A DNA stretch of 64,000 nucleotides, taken from assembly GCF_037392515.1 (NCBI RefSeq), contig NC_090291.1:30304001-30368000 (forward strand), given 5' to 3'. Position numbers and translations under genes: made by a program. The notes beneath the pieces were generated by a model. That model saw only the letters and a list, made by a program, of their open reading frames with translations, did not search any database and was not told the DNA's origin. Source of the stretch: Haliotis asinina (lineage: Eukaryota; Mollusca; Gastropoda; Lepetellida; Haliotidae). Below are positions 1-11,624 of this stretch, piece after piece; position 1 is the stretch's first letter; each line of letters opens with the position of its first letter.

Positions 1-584
1 CCAAGTATGGGTATCACAATGCTGTACGTCGCATTTTATTCAAATCGTAGGCTGACGGTATTTGGGGCGTGACTGTCTCCCTCCTCCGATAGCTCTATGT
101 CACCGCGGGACCAGACGGAGAAAGTTGAATAATAAAATGGAAACGAAATGAAACAAAATGATATTTTCTTTTATTTTATTTTCGTTTGCAAACTTACCTT
201 TTAACTTTTATTGAATCTTTTTTTCTGGTATTTCCGATGACCCATGATACAGAATATTATCACGAGTGTTGAATATTTTCTTGAAGGTCAACTACTTCCA
301 AATTTCGTTTTGATGTTACTACGTTGATTTTTAGTTCGATGGCGCATCAAAACCTTGCTATGTATGCGACAAACTAGAAGTGGTTATCCATGGAACTTAA
401 CCTCTTTATGTTTTTGTTGTTTTGCTATAAAAAAAGTGTTGCATGTAAACATTCAAATTCAGAATATGCTTTGTGATGCAAATTACTGCTGCCGTTATTT
501 AATTTCAAACTTTGAGTTTTTGGTAAATTACATTATGAAACTATTATGAATATATGCCTCCTTTTCTTCTATCAGCTCGTGGGG
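1..584. other. Intergenic, no gene seen
   Basis: AT-rich sequence with no convincing exon, RNA gene or repeat. The missing first exon of LU gene 1 could lie here or further left, but I could not find an ATG-bearing polar exon ending in a phase-0 donor. Confidence 0.4.
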
Positions 585-755
585 CGGTGGGGTAGCCTAG
601 TGGTTAAAGCGTTTGCTCGTCACGCCGAATACCCGGGTTCGGGTTCATAGGTACAATGTGTGAGGCCCATTTTCTGGTGTCCCCCCGACGTGATATTGCT
701 GGAATATTGCTATGAGCGGCGTAAAACCAAACTCACTCACTCACTCACTCTATCA
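585..755 (+). repeat. SINE family A, full-length copy
   Basis: The head is tRNA-like, with an A-box-like TAGCCTAGTGGTTAAAGC and a B-box-like GGGTTCGGGTTC. A central GTGATATTGCTGGAATATTG module and a 3' tail GCGGCGTAAAAC followed by repeated ACTC come after it. At least a dozen related copies, many truncated, occur in this window on both strands, so it is an interspersed tRNA-derived SINE. It is not a functional tRNA gene. Confidence 0.8.
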
Positions 756-1271
756 GCTCTTTCTAACAGAAATTTCCACTTCTTAAAATGTATTTAATTT
801 ATCACCATTGCTCTCTTAGTCACCAGTGCGTTTGAAAAATTAATGAAACTCTCCTGACCTGTAGTGTATGTCGTATTCTTACTTCAAAATAACATTTTAC
901 ATGGAGTTGTATTGAAATGTGTAAACAATAAAAAGTTTACAATAGCACATCCTTAGTTTAGATGTTTTCGCTTCAGTTACGTAATGAAACTGGAAGGTAT
1001 AATAATATGCATAGAAATGATTATGTTTACAATGCGATGAAGATTATGTTGAAGATGAATTCAAACATCTCCGCTTGAAACATTTACTTAAAACCTATCA
1101 TCGTCAGAATGTGCTTAGCTAGCTCTATCTATCATGCAATACATGTAAGATGTTAACATTGTAACTGATACTGTACACAGCATGTTTTACCATGTACAGT
1201 GTAAACTGTGTAGTTATGGTCATATGGCCAACACTTCTGAAATAAAATAACTGACTGCAGTCATTCTGACA

Positions 1272-1545
1272 ATGAGTGAGTGAGTGAGTTTAGTTTTAAG
1301 TAGCACTTAGCAATATTCCATCTATATGGCGGCGGTCCGTAAATAATCGAGTCTGGACCAGACAATCCAGTGATCAACAACATGAGCATCGATTTGCGCA
1401 ATTGGGAACCGATGACATGTGTCAACCAAGTCAGCGAGTCTGACCACCCGATCCCGTTAGTCGCCTCTCACGACAAGCATAGTCGCCTTATATGGCAAGC
1501 ATGGGTTGCTGAAGGCCTATTCTACCACGGGACCTTCATGGGTCT
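1272..1545 (-). repeat. SINE-like family B, near full length
   Basis: On the + strand it starts GTGAGTGAGTGAGTTTAG and runs through a GTCTGGACCAGACAATCCAG core and a GCATCGATTTGCGCAATTGG box. On the reverse strand the 3' tail is the same as in SINE family A (GCGGCGTAAAAC-like plus ACTC repeats), so I orient it minus. It contains a 1370-1618 ORF, which is only repeat sequence. Confidence 0.75.
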
Positions 1546-2253
1546 TTTCACTTCAGAACACAAGGTACCATACTGTGGTACCATGATATCTGACAATGTA
1601 CCGGTTACAAACACTTGATTCCAAGACTTGGTGCCACACAGCGTTCATGGTCTGTACTTCAGTCTTTGTCCATGCGGTAAAATAAATAATTATGCTTTCA
1701 GTTCTGTAAGAGGGACAAGAAAACAACTTGTGCATGACACAACCAAAATGTCCATACCAGGGCAGTAGCTGCCACTGTATAAAAATTACAGATGATTTTT
1801 GCTAAAACGGTTCGGCAAACCTCAACTCTATCTAAATATAAAACATTGCAACATATCGGGCTTACACGAAACAATGGCTTGCTGTTCGCCTGCGTGATAT
1901 TTACGTAGAATGTCTTTTGGCTGATTTTCATGGCCATATTGTATGGAATATCCCTAGAAGGGAAATTGCAAACAAAGCAAGCAGAAGATAGATAATTGAC
2001 CAAAATGGTAATGTGAAAAACACGGGTCATTTTAGCCATGTGCCGCATTGTCCCTAAAGTGCATTGTCGTGCTTTGATTTGTTTTACTTCCCCAAAGGGC
2101 AACAATGCGACATAGCGACAATTTACAAGGTCAAATTATGTCTCGTTGTCACCTTAGCTAAGATTTGTGAAAATGTCCTTAATGGAATAATGCTGAAAAC
2201 TTCTAAACACATATTCACTCACTGTAGTGTGTATTTGTTTGTTGTGTGTATAG

Positions 2254-2392
2254 ACTCAGACGGCCCCTGCTGGGATCACTCCGGGCTGGTGTTCAAAGAA
2301 ACGGGTGATGATAATTGGAACAGTCGTACTGATACTGGTACTCGTGTCCGCCTTGACAGTCACCGGCACACTTCTCATCACCGGGAAATCAG
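2254..2392 (+). CDS. LU gene 1, transmembrane exon
   Basis: Acceptor TATAG at 2249-2253, donor GTAGGC at 2393. It opens in phase 0 and ends in phase 1. It encodes a polar/basic start (TPGWCSKKR) and the hydrophobic run VMIIGTVVLILVLVSALTV. This corresponds to the transmembrane exons at 8713 and 18276. Confidence 0.7.
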
Positions 2393-5300
2393 GTAGGCCA
2401 ATGGACATTCAGTACCGTGTTTTAATATTTCAAACAGCATATTCTGATTGCTTTATTTTTTAAAGAAATTGTTTTAACATCTGTGAAATTCGAACAGTGA
2501 GAAATTTATCTTCACAAACCAGTATTGTCAGAAGATGCGATGGGATGGAGAGGCTTGCTGACTTGGTGACACATGTCATCTTATCCCAATGGCGTAGACA
2601 GGTGTTCATGATGTCAGTGGATGGATTTTATGATCGGCTCATTGTCTGATTCTGACTGGATTATTAATACTAACCTCCGTCATATAGCAAAATGAGAAGT
2701 AAATGGCCTTCTGTGGCTCATCAATTTCGAGCACAACTGAATCTTACGCGTTTGGTCATTTTGGCTGCATTTACATCCTGCCTATGTTAAAATCTATAAA
2801 CATGTTCAACTATGGTTGACGTTAGGTTTTCAGTATGGTGGACATGGTGTTCCTTTGATATGTTAACCCTTAGGTATGCGTGTCCATCTGTGCCAGACAG
2901 CTAAAGACCAGCAGTTTCACGTTTTTTGTTGTTCATTTTAAAGGACAAACAGGGGATATCCCACCAGCATCACCAACCAAGGAAACTTCAGTCTCAACAT
3001 CCACCTCTACCTCCCCGTCAACGTCAACGTCAACGTCAACGTCAACGACACGTTCCTCCATCTCAACAGCAGCCACCCCTGCCTTAAATTCAACATCCTC
3101 TACCTATATCACCTCTTCAACACCCACCCTATCTACCTTAAGTTCTACATCTACCACCTCTATCCCTCCGGCAACATCTACCAGCTCAATCTCTCCTTCA
3201 ACATCTACCACCACCGTTGCCGCCTCTTCAACCACTCCAACCACAACAACGACGCCAAGTCCTTCTACTCCCTCAACGTCCCCATCTACATCTACGACTA
3301 CTCCAACCCCGACGACAAGTAATTATGATGATAATTTCACATTTGCTTACCCCTTGACTAATTCATCGCTGTGATGTTGCGAGAATATTGTCGTAATATT
3401 GCTAGGATATTGCTGTGACATTGCTAGAATATTGCTGTGACATTGCTAGGATATTGCCGTGATATTGCTAGAATATTGTATTGATGTTGCTAGAATTTTG
3501 CAGTGATGTTGCTAGAACATTGTCGTGATGTTGCCAGAATATTAGTAAAAACCTCGTGACACCCAGTTCAGTGCTCGTAGAATTACGTCCAATCTCGCGA
3601 GACTTCAAACGTGATTTCATTGGAAATAATTACTTCGTCGTAACGATCACGCTATTGCCAGAGTTTGTCAGAATCACGTAAAGCAGGAAAGAACAGTGAC
3701 TCGCTCACAGAATGTCAGGAAGTGGACTGTGTCTTACACCGCTTTTAGAAACGTATATTAGCCATAAAGAATGGAGGTAGTATGGAGGTACGGCCGTATG
3801 GAAGTATCGATAAAAATGGATAAAATGGAGTGGAGGTACATGAAGAACCATCCTAAGGTATGGAATAAATAAACGACAAATAAATTTCCATGTCTATAAG
3901 AAAATCTGTACAAAAAGCAGAGACGAATGTGCGGTTCCAAATATATCATTAGCAATTTTGAATAAAGGGCATGCTTTTTGCCTTGAAAGTTGGGAAATAT
4001 AGACTCTAAAGCTGAAACTGGTAGAATATTTCTAGACATATGAAGCCTGTTTCTGGTGTCCCGGGTTGTAATATTGCTAGAATTTCGCTAGAATCGGCAT
4101 AAGAATAAAGTCGCTCACTTCTGGACATAAAGGGATAGTTGACGCTTTCAAAGCTGAAGTCACGCTCTTATCAATCAGAATTGTCGAGATTGTAAAAGAA
4201 ATACTTGTCTCCTTTACTTCAAGTTCGGGAGGAAAACTTGAAGAAATGTTGTTGGAGGTTATTGCATGATATCAGCTTGTCATTATAACTGAAACCTAAG
4301 CTGAGTCAGATTACGTCACACTGACTTTGTCGTTCGAGAACAATTTCCGAATAATTCTGATAGAGAACAGATGAAGAGGACGAGTCATTCCCATCGGACA
4401 CCTACTTCTCACCTGACTCACACTGAAATTTTAAACTGATTATATTATTAATGAGAAGGTGCAGCATTTCAAATGTTGTTTCTCGGTAAAGTTTTCGTGA
4501 ATTTACTTTTATTTTTGGCAGGGACGAACGCCTCCATTTGAAGAAAAGACATGCGTTCATTTTGCGAACTGATTAGCTTTCAGGTTCCCTTTGGTCTTGT
4601 GCCCACCTGTTTTTTTTTCATGGACGTGGCGCGTTCAATACGTTTAGTTTGTTTCTTACCAGTCATTTACTTTGTCGTTATACAGGCTGTAATTCATCCC
4701 GGAAGTGCCATTCCTGTACCTCCAGAAATGTACGATGTCCAGTAAACGGCACCATGGCTGGAACTGACAGTGGTCAGGTGATGCCATGTCCGTGTGGAAC
4801 CGCCTGCTTCTCTGCTGTCAGGTATACGGATGGTGAGTGTCCAATCATGTGTCACTATCTCAGATTTTTATTGGGGGGCGGCTGGTTGCCTAACGGTCAA
4901 AACATTTGCTCGTCTTGCCGAAGACATGGGCACAATATGTGAAGCCCATTTCCGGTGTTCGCAGTCGTGATATTGCTGGAATATTGCTAAAGGCGGCATA
5001 AAGTAATATTCATTCCGATTTTTATTAGTACATTTTATTGTGAAGAAGTCTGCCACTGAAACTCTTCAAACTTGATTATCAGAATATGCTGTACAGGTAG
5101 ATCAGCTTAACCTGAGCTATTCTACATATGCATGACCCGTGAGGCCATATGGCACAAACGGAAGGTCGAGTCGAGTTACTGTCTATGAATAGGGGAGCAG
5201 AGAATGCCTTTAATGTTGCTGTTTGCTTGCTGTCTAAAACCCTTATCGGAACATTACACCAACTGTAGCTTCTGTAGCAATTGTAAGTTGGGACATTTCT

Positions 5301-5737
5301 GACGATTTCTCGACTCCGAGATGTCAAACGGCGACCTGGTCTCGGCTATTCGGACATGTTGACAATCAACTGTCAAAGGTGCACCCCGTCACAACAACAG
5401 ACCCAGTTTTAACAGGGGCACGTAGTGCATCTGTATTCACTCAACCAGGTCAAGCTGAACGAGCTGTAATTCACTGTTGAAACTAGTTTAACATAAATCA
5501 TATTCCACTTGCCTCATGGGTAGTGTCCACTGATATAAAGTATGAAGTATGTTATATGTTCCAGGTAACGTTGTTCACAGAGGATGCACCGAGCAGTACC
5601 CAGCATGGGACACTGCATCTTCTACTGATCTATCGTGTCGAGAGATCGGCGGTCAAGACTTCCTGTGTTTCTGTCTTGGTGATCGGTGCAACGTACATAA
5701 CATGACGCCGTATATAAACTACCCATCAAATATTTAG
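2254..5737 (+). CDS. LU gene 1: type II membrane protein, mucin stalk, Ly6/uPAR-like domain (first exon missing)
   Basis: Spliced model: 2254-2392, 2944-3318, 4686-4832, 5565-5737 (stop TAG 5735-5737), 277 residues from the transmembrane exon onward. Every junction is phase 1 with GT/AG borders. The order is a short basic segment (SKKR), one hydrophobic helix, a ~125-residue Ser/Thr/Pro stalk, then a 12-cysteine domain. That domain has the LU pattern: C-x2-C, C-x-C-x3-C-F, RGC, and a final C-x-C-x4-C-N. Positive charges before the helix predict N-in/C-out topology, so the LU domain would be extracellular. LU domains are normally secreted or GPI-anchored; here no hydrophobic tail follows the last CN. 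The cytoplasmic first exon (phase-0 donor in the paralogues) was not found and probably lies left of the window. Ligand and role are unknown. Confidence 0.7.
2530..2680 (+). repeat. SINE-like family B, degraded
   Basis: Lies in the first intron of LU gene 1. Recognisable by GCTGACTTGGTGACACATGT and the TCTGACTGGATTATT-like remains of the core. Both ends are eroded. Confidence 0.5.
2944..3318 (+). CDS. LU gene 1, Ser/Thr-rich stalk exon
   Basis: It encodes 125 residues, almost all Ser, Thr and Pro, as expected for an O-glycosylated mucin-like stalk. Phase 1 at both ends (acceptor AAAG, donor GTAATT), so exon gain or loss would not shift the frame. Five exact copies of the hexamer GTCAAC at 3017-3046 encode an ST dipeptide run, which shows how the stalk can lengthen by simple repeat slippage. 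Confidence 0.7.
3372..3545 (+). repeat. ~22-bp minisatellite resembling the SINE tail
   Basis: About eight imperfect units of the type ATTGCTAGAATATTGCTGTG. The unit matches the GTGATATTGCTGGAATATTG module of SINE family A, so it probably arose by tandem amplification of a SINE fragment. Confidence 0.65.
4040..4121 (+). repeat. SINE family A, 3' fragment
   Basis: Only the GAAGCCTGTTTCTGGTGTCC to TCGCTCACT part remains. It lies in an intron of LU gene 1. Confidence 0.5.
4686..4832 (+). CDS. LU gene 1, first LU-domain exon
   Basis: Acceptor TATACAG, donor GTGAGT, phase 1 to 1, 147 nt. Cysteine pattern: C-x5-C-x2-C-x6-C...C-x-C-x3-C-F. Its length is the same as the corresponding exon in the two copies at 10388 and 12102. 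Confidence 0.75.
4873..5006 (+). repeat. SINE family A
   Basis: The degraded tRNA-like head (GGTTGCCTAACGGTCAAAAC) and the GTGATATTGCTGGAATATTG module are readable. Intronic in LU gene 1. Confidence 0.65.
5565..5737 (+). CDS. LU gene 1, terminal LU-domain exon
   Basis: Acceptor TTCCAG. It encodes VHRGCTEQYPAWD, then C, FLCFC and GDRCN, the hallmark end of an LU domain. After GDRCN come 16 polar residues and a TAG stop, with no GPI-type hydrophobic tail. The intron that splits the LU domain in phase 1 matches the layout known for Ly6 genes. Confidence 0.75.
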
Positions 5738-6059
5738 ACTCCAAGCGCCCACTATATGCTATGTACATAACTGGTTATATCGAAGATGAATTTCTCCACT
5801 GACGTGGGGGGACCAAATGCAAACCTTATGCAAATGAACACGAAGATCACGCATCAAATTGTTGAAAAGCATGTGCAAATATCATGCATGTGAAAAGCTG
5901 TGTTTAAGTGTAAAGTTTTGTTAAGAATTCGCCAATTTTCTCAGTGCTTCATCATTTATTGAAATCACCATAATAATCATTTCATTCGTAAACAGTACCT
6001 TTAAACAGAATTGACGATTTTTCCAAATCTGTTTCGAACAGATGTATTGATAAAATACA

Positions 6060-6600
6060 GTGACCATGGATGTATTAATTGTGTACCAGATGCATTTACG
6101 GTGTACAGTGGTCATAGATCAATGATGTAGAGTGACCACAGATGCAACGATGATGTACTGTGACCACAGATGTATCGATGATGTATAACGAACTCAGATG
6201 TATTGATAGTGACAACAGATGTATTCATGCTGTGCAAGGAGCACAGGTGTATCGATGATGTAAAATGACTACAGATGCATTGGTGATGTACAGTGAGCAC
6301 AGATGTATTGATGATGTACAATGAACACAGATGTATTGATGATGTACAATGAACACAGATGTATTGATGATGTACAGTGAACACATATGTATTGATGATG
6401 TATTGATTATGTACTGGAAACACATATGTATTGATGATGCACAATGAACACAGATGGATTGATGCTGTACAGTGACAAAAGATGTATTGGTCATGTATAG
6501 TGAACACAGATGTATTTATGATGTATATGGACACTGATAAATTGGTGATGTATGGTGAACACAGATGTATTGGTGTTGCACAACGACTAAGAATGTAATG
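6060..6600. repeat. 28-bp minisatellite
   Basis: Imperfect tandem units of the type GATGTATTGATGATGTACAA plus TGAACACA, about 18 in number. The minus-strand ORFs here (HQYICVHCTSS-type repeats) are products of the repeat and not genes. Confidence 0.8.
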
Positions 6601-6879
6601 ATGATTTGTGCTACCGGGGATGTTGTACAGCGATCGTCCCTACATTTGTTTTGATTTACAACCTAGGTAATTTTAGAATACAAGTTTATTACATCTTAGG
6701 TGTTGTTTGATACGATATTGTACGATACGTCCCATATCATGAGAATACAGAAATCACTGTCAGTTAGTGATGATACCAGGAGTTTGCGAAAAAGGGAGGG
6801 TGTCCTGTCCCAATGGTGGCGCTCGGTACAAAAGCAAGAGCAAGACATTCGTTCTCCTAATCCAGCCCAAACAAATCCC

Positions 6880-7090
6880 TAAACATAACCCACAACAACA
6901 AACACAAACAAACAACAACACCACCATCACCAACTACAACAACAACGATCAAAACATAAGCAAAAAAGCTAAGAACAAAATCCAATAACAAACAAAAACA
7001 GAACCAAACAATAAACACAATTTAAAACAACAACACTACCAACAACAACAACAACACTAACAGCAACAACAACAACAACAACAATAAGAC
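6880..7090 (+). repeat. CAA-rich low-complexity tract
   Basis: Interrupted (CAA)n and CAAACA sequence. No coding support. Confidence 0.8.
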
Positions 7091-7874
7091 CTGGAAATCA
7101 TGGACACGTGGAAACGTGGAAATTTGGTACGTCGACTAACATAGGACATACCTGATGCGTAAACTTACCAACAGTGCTCCACATACCACGCATGACGCAT
7201 TTTGAAAACCACGAAGACCTTAAGAGTCGCAACGTAATCTTGTTCGTGATGCTTACAAAGAGATCTCTGACCAATCACTGGGGAACACATAAGAAGGGTT
7301 CAGGGAACACATTCATACAGAATCAACAAGCATGCAGTACAACACAGAGTTGTCAGTTACACAATACTCTGACTTTGACGACCGTCATGTTTTTTTATGT
7401 AACGTTATAGTTTGGGGTCACAGGGGCCGAAACGTTTCTGTTACAGCTACGCTATCCAAAAGGATTCCGTAATATTCCACCGTCTATTTATAGTTCTGAT
7501 GGTTTTCCCACAAAGACAAATGATCTGACGCCAAACCTATTGTCAGTACTACTTCCTGGTCTTGGTTGCTGGTATATCAACTCGCTCACTCTTGGTTGCT
7601 GGAATGGAACTGTCTACTGCCTTCATTCCTAAAGCGGTGTGGCATTGATCTTTTCCAGTGTCTCTGTATACTGATTCCGTTGGGATATAAAGAGAAAGAC
7701 TAATGTGTGTGGAACTATATTTGAACAGATGTGTGTGAACCCTTCTGAACAAGATTTGGGTAGAGAGCTTGAATCAGTCTTTGTCATCTGCAAAGGCAAT
7801 GTTATTCGAGAACCGTTATGTTCAAGGGTTTGAATAAACGGAAAAGATTTTGACATTTCAGTTATTCTTTTCAG

Positions 7875-10800
7875 GAAACGGCTATTTAGGACTTCCAGGA
7901 CTCGTTGTGTCTGTGATGGCTGACACCAGCAGAATCTCCAACAGACCCCCCCTGGGCACTGCCAGAGCCACTAGTGGACACTATGGCCGCTCCATGTATC
8001 AGCCTGGTTCTCGGGAGACTGTGCCAGGCGATCCGATTATTAGTTCTAATCTTCGAAACTCAGCGCTGACAGATGCTTCAGGATTTACCGATCAGTTCAC
8101 GGACATCACGGACTCATCATTTGTTCACAGTGGTGAACCCGAAACGGTAGGACATAGTTCAGCTGGAACAGTGACTGCTGCTTATGGTAGGATGCTGGCA
8201 CTCCTTCCTTCACTTCTACATCCTGGTTAGAATTAATCTTTAAAAACCCAAGTTTGTAAAAGGGGACAAACGGGATCATATGGTCAGGTTCGGTGACTTG
8301 GTTGACACATACCATCCTATGCCATTTGCGGAGATCGATGCTCATGCTGTTGGTCATTTTTTTATTATTTACAGCCGCCATAAAGCTGGAATACTGCTAA
8401 AAGGCCAAAGAACCGTTCAACATATTTTACATTTACTGAATACTCTTTTCCTAACATTTCTATTCATCAACTCTTTATCAACAAGATAACATTTGACCTT
8501 AGGTCGACACATAAATATATTCTTATATTTCAAGTGTTGTTTATTAAAAAGGTGTACAACAATATTCACTGCTGTCTTTCGCCTTGGTTTACCAATCTTT
8601 TTTCGATCTGCAATAACATTATTGCAATATATTGAAATAAACGCCTTTGTTAATCCGACCTGATTAACCTTACCACTTTAGTCCTTTAATCCTTGTCTCT
8701 GTATCCGTGCAGCCTCGTCCCCACCACATCCCATCACAAGGCAGGTGCTCCTTGAAGATCGTACTAGTGGTGATTGTACTAGTGATGCTTTGCATGATCC
8801 TCATCCTTTCCGTGACTATATGTGTCAGGATCAACTACAAAGAAGGTAAGTCTTGTGTGTCTGGGCAGTGTGTTTGGGATATAACTGTATTATTGACATA
8901 CATACTCAATCATGGTGTTACCTGTTGAGTAGGACGTGTTCCTCTTTCAGGGGTTAGACTGATTGTTCTGGGGAGCTGAGGTTTGACAGGTTGTTTTGGG
9001 GAGCTGAGGTTTGACTGATTGTTCTGTGGAGGTGAAGTTAAAATGATTGTTATGTGGAGTTAGGCTGATTGTCTGTTGAGATGAGATCAGATGAGGTACA
9101 GTGAGGTTTGACTGATTGTTCCGTGGATTTGAGGTTAGACAGATTGTTTTGTGGAGTTGAGGTTAGACTGGTTGCTCTGTGGAGTTGACGTTGTACTGAT
9201 TGTTTTGTGGAGTTGAGATTATTCCATGGGGTTGAGGTGAGACTGATTGTTCTATGGAGTTAAGGTAAGACTGCTTGTTATGTGGAGGTGAGGTTAGACT
9301 GCTCTATGGAATTGAGGTTTGACAGATGGTTCTATGCAGTTGAGGTTAGACAATTGTTCTGTGGAGTTGAGGCTAGACAGATTGTTTTGTGGAGTTGAGG
9401 TTTGACAGATTGTTCTGTGGAGTTGAGGTTAGACGGATTGTTCTGTGGAGTTGAGGTTTGACTGATTGTCCAGTGGAGTTGAGGTTAGATTGATTGTTCT
9501 GTGTAGGTGAGGGTAGACTGATCGTTATGTGCGGTAGAGGAGAGACTGATTGTTCTGTGGACATGAGGTAGGATAGTTTTGGGGAGGAGGTTATGGTATG
9601 TTGTTGATTCTGCGGGGTTGAGGTTGAGATAATTCAAAATGTGTCACTTTACAAATAATGTACGTTCATAAAAGTACACGTACACCGAAATGTTACATAT
9701 AAGTATGAGATATTTCATATGGTAGAAATGTTCTTGGTCATTTGTCTGTTTCATCTGCAGCTCTGGCTGTGACGGCGCCACCATCATCACCACTACGCGA
9801 TAAAATTACAACACCATCAGCAACAATGACGTCATCGATGACAAAACCGACAACCAGCACACATAATGCAGTTACTCCTAACCGTGTGTCCACTCGACCT
9901 TTGCCGACCTCTATAACTACCGCTTCTCCGACAGCTTCAACTGCCCCTTCGCCGACCACTACGACTACCGCTTCACCGACCACTACAACGATCGCTTCAT
10001 CGACAACTTCAACTACCGCTTCCCCGACCACTATGACTACCGCTTCTCAGACCACTAGCGCTTCACCAATTACTGAAACTACCACTTCGCCAACCCCTAC
10101 AACTACTGCTGCGGTCTCTACTACATCGACAACAACAGACACGCATAACAAAAGTAAGTGAACTGTACTTGTGGTATATGCAATTTTTAGTATTATATAT
10201 ACTGCACTAATTTATGTTTTGGTTATAGTATACGATGTTTGAAGCATGTCAAACTGGAACAGGCACGCCAGTGACTGTCGTTTTGGATCTTTTCAGTCCA
10301 TAACGGGCATCGTTCAGTTATTCCTTGTACGAGGCCCTGTAAAAATCTTAGGAGCTTGCTAATCGTATAGCTTCCTTTATGTTGAAGGTTGCACTGCATC
10401 CAGGAAGTGTCATATGTGTACGTCCAGAAATGCCCGATGTCCAGCGAACGGCAACATCGCTGGAACTCATTCCTATGAAGTCATGTCCTGTCCATGTGGT
10501 ACCGCCTGCTACTCCGATATCAGATACGACGATGGTAACTATTCCCAAACACACACACTGTCAGAATGACACCATTATATATTGATTACGAGGGTCCACA
10601 TCTTCTTAAAGTGTAGCTATTAGGTCAGAGACGAACCTCAGCCTACTCCTCCAGCTAGAAGATTGGGCGGTGGCGTCGCATAGTGGTTAGTGTTCGCTCG
10701 ACTTAGCATTTTAAGGAGTACAATGTGTGAAGCTCTGGTGTCCACGAGATTATATTGCAGAAATATTGCTAAACGCGGCGTAAAACCCAACTCACTTACT

Positions 10801-11105
10801 AGCTAGACGCCAGAATCAGGCATGAGTGTCTGATGTAACAATAAGATGACATTTAAATCAACATGCTTTGGGAAACCAATCTTCATTTGTTATCAAACTT
10901 TTCGAAATAACGAGGTCTGAAACAGCAAAATTTCTTTCTTTCAGAAAGTGTAGTGTATCGAGGATGCACCAGAGACTTTCCCCAGTGGGATCAAGCCTCC
11001 TCCAAAGACCCCAAATGTCAAAACATTGGTCAACACTTCCTGTGTTTCTGTCAAGGAGATCGTTGCAACACACACGACATGACGTCCTACCTTTCCGGAA
11101 AGTGA
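7875..11105 (+). CDS. LU gene 2: type II membrane protein, mucin stalk, Ly6/uPAR-like domain
   Basis: Model: exon 7875-8146 (ATG at 7916), 8713-8845, 9761-10153, 10388-10534, 10945-11105 (TGA 11103-11105); 1065 coding nt, 354 residues. Junction phases are 0, 1, 1, 1, as in LU gene 3. Residues 1-77 are a polar cytoplasmic region, followed by a helix (KIVLVVIVLVMLCMILILSV), a 131-residue Ser/Thr/Pro stalk and a 12-cysteine LU-like domain ending GDRCNTHD. The exon starts with an acceptor (TTTTCAG) 41 nt before the ATG, so at least one non-coding upstream exon is likely. An AATAAA lies 124 nt past the stop. The choice of the phase-0 donor at 8147 over a phase-1 GT ~20 nt further on rests on the frame of the transmembrane exon. 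Function unknown; a surface receptor or decoy is possible. Confidence 0.7.
7916..8146 (+). CDS. LU gene 2, cytoplasmic exon
   Basis: Encodes 77 residues from MADTSRISNRPP to SGEPET. It is polar and rich in Ser, Thr and Gly, with two tyrosines (GHYGRSMY). It shows no similarity by eye to the matching exon of LU gene 3. Confidence 0.6.
8226..8403 (+). repeat. SINE-like family B
   Basis: Intronic in LU gene 2. Contains GGTGACTTGGTTGACACATA, GAGATCGATGCTCATGCTGT and the GGAATACTGCTAAAAGGC tail. Confidence 0.65.
8713..8845 (+). CDS. LU gene 2, transmembrane exon
   Basis: Acceptor GTGCAG, donor GTAAGT, phase 0 to phase 1. The segment GRCSLK precedes a ~24-residue hydrophobic helix, and CVRINYKEG follows it. 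Confidence 0.7.
8935..9620. repeat. 28-bp minisatellite in LU gene 2 intron
   Basis: About 24 imperfect units of GTGGAGTTGAGGTTAGACTG plus ATTGTTCT. The minus-strand ORF within it is repeat-derived. Confidence 0.8.
9761..10153 (+). CDS. LU gene 2, Ser/Thr-rich stalk exon
   Basis: Encodes 131 residues, mostly Thr, Ser, Pro and Ala, with repeated TTTASPTT-like units. Acceptor TCTGCAG, donor GTAAGT, phase 1 to 1. Its 3' end (ACACGCATAACAAAA) has a close match in the short cassette exon at 11625-11690. Confidence 0.7.
10388..10534 (+). CDS. LU gene 2, first LU-domain exon
   Basis: 147 nt, phase 1 to 1. Encodes SRKCHMCTSRNARCPANGN and SCPCGTACYSDIRYDD. It differs at four positions from the copy at 12102. 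Confidence 0.75.
10671..10803 (+). repeat. SINE family A in the LU intron
   Basis: Lies between the two LU-domain exons of LU gene 2. The matching intron of the cassette (12382-12517) holds the same insertion at the same point, so the SINE was there before the duplication. Confidence 0.75.
10945..11105 (+). CDS. LU gene 2, terminal LU-domain exon
   Basis: Acceptor TTTCAG. Encodes VVYRGCTRDFPQWD, HFLCFCQGDRCN and a short polar tail to TGA. Confidence 0.75.
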
Positions 11106-11228
11106 TTGAGAGACTGTTCTTTAAATGCTCTATTTAACAAGCATTCTTTTTCGTTTAACTAAAGGTTTTAATCCAAAGTTTAGGGAGTCGGGGAATATAC
11201 ATTTCGATTCCTTCAGCGAGTAGAATCT

Positions 11229-11234
11229 AATAAA
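11229..11234 (+). promoter_or_regulatory. AATAAA polyadenylation signal, LU gene 2
   Basis: AATAAA 124 nt after the stop of LU gene 2. If used, it would separate gene 2 from the downstream cassette. If it is skipped, read-through splicing into the cassette is possible. Confidence 0.4.
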
Positions 11235-11624
11235 GTGGATACCTTTTTCTGTCATAAAATATGATTTAGAACTTGAAATTTTCACGGACATGTCTTAGAT
11301 ATTTGAGTCTGAAATATTTCAAACATTCGTTGTGTGATTCTTTGAAATGGGTATCCTCTATAATGATAACGCTATCTGAAGATAACGTTCAAGAATTACT
11401 GGATGTTCGGGTAGCGAAAACGATAGCCCGTGACATGTAAAGGCCCCTTATTTGTGACTTGTTATCATGTCCTTTGCAGCCTTTCTCCCATCCCCTGTCT
11501 CTACACTGCCACTGCCTAGTCAGGTGCCACTATTTTCGTGAATCCAGTGTCAGGAGATTGCAATTATCATGGTGGCAAAAATGTATAGGTTGCATTTTTA
11601 TTGGTGTTTGTTCATTGTAAACAG

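Noticed and set aside
585..660. Possible tRNA gene
   Set aside because: The head has A- and B-box-like motifs but no cloverleaf with a matching acceptor stem, and it is part of a dispersed SINE.
2064..2396. 110-codon ORF overlapping the LU gene 1 transmembrane exon
   Set aside because: Wrong frame relative to the hydrophobic helix and the phase-1 donor; its upstream part shows no protein character.
6112..6534. Minus-strand ORFs of 140 and 89 codons
   Set aside because: Repetitive HQYICVHCTSS-type peptide from the 28-bp minisatellite in overlapping frames; no coding signature.
9738..10031. 97-codon minus-strand ORF rich in Val and Glu
   Set aside because: Antisense shadow of the Ser/Thr stalk exon of LU gene 2.
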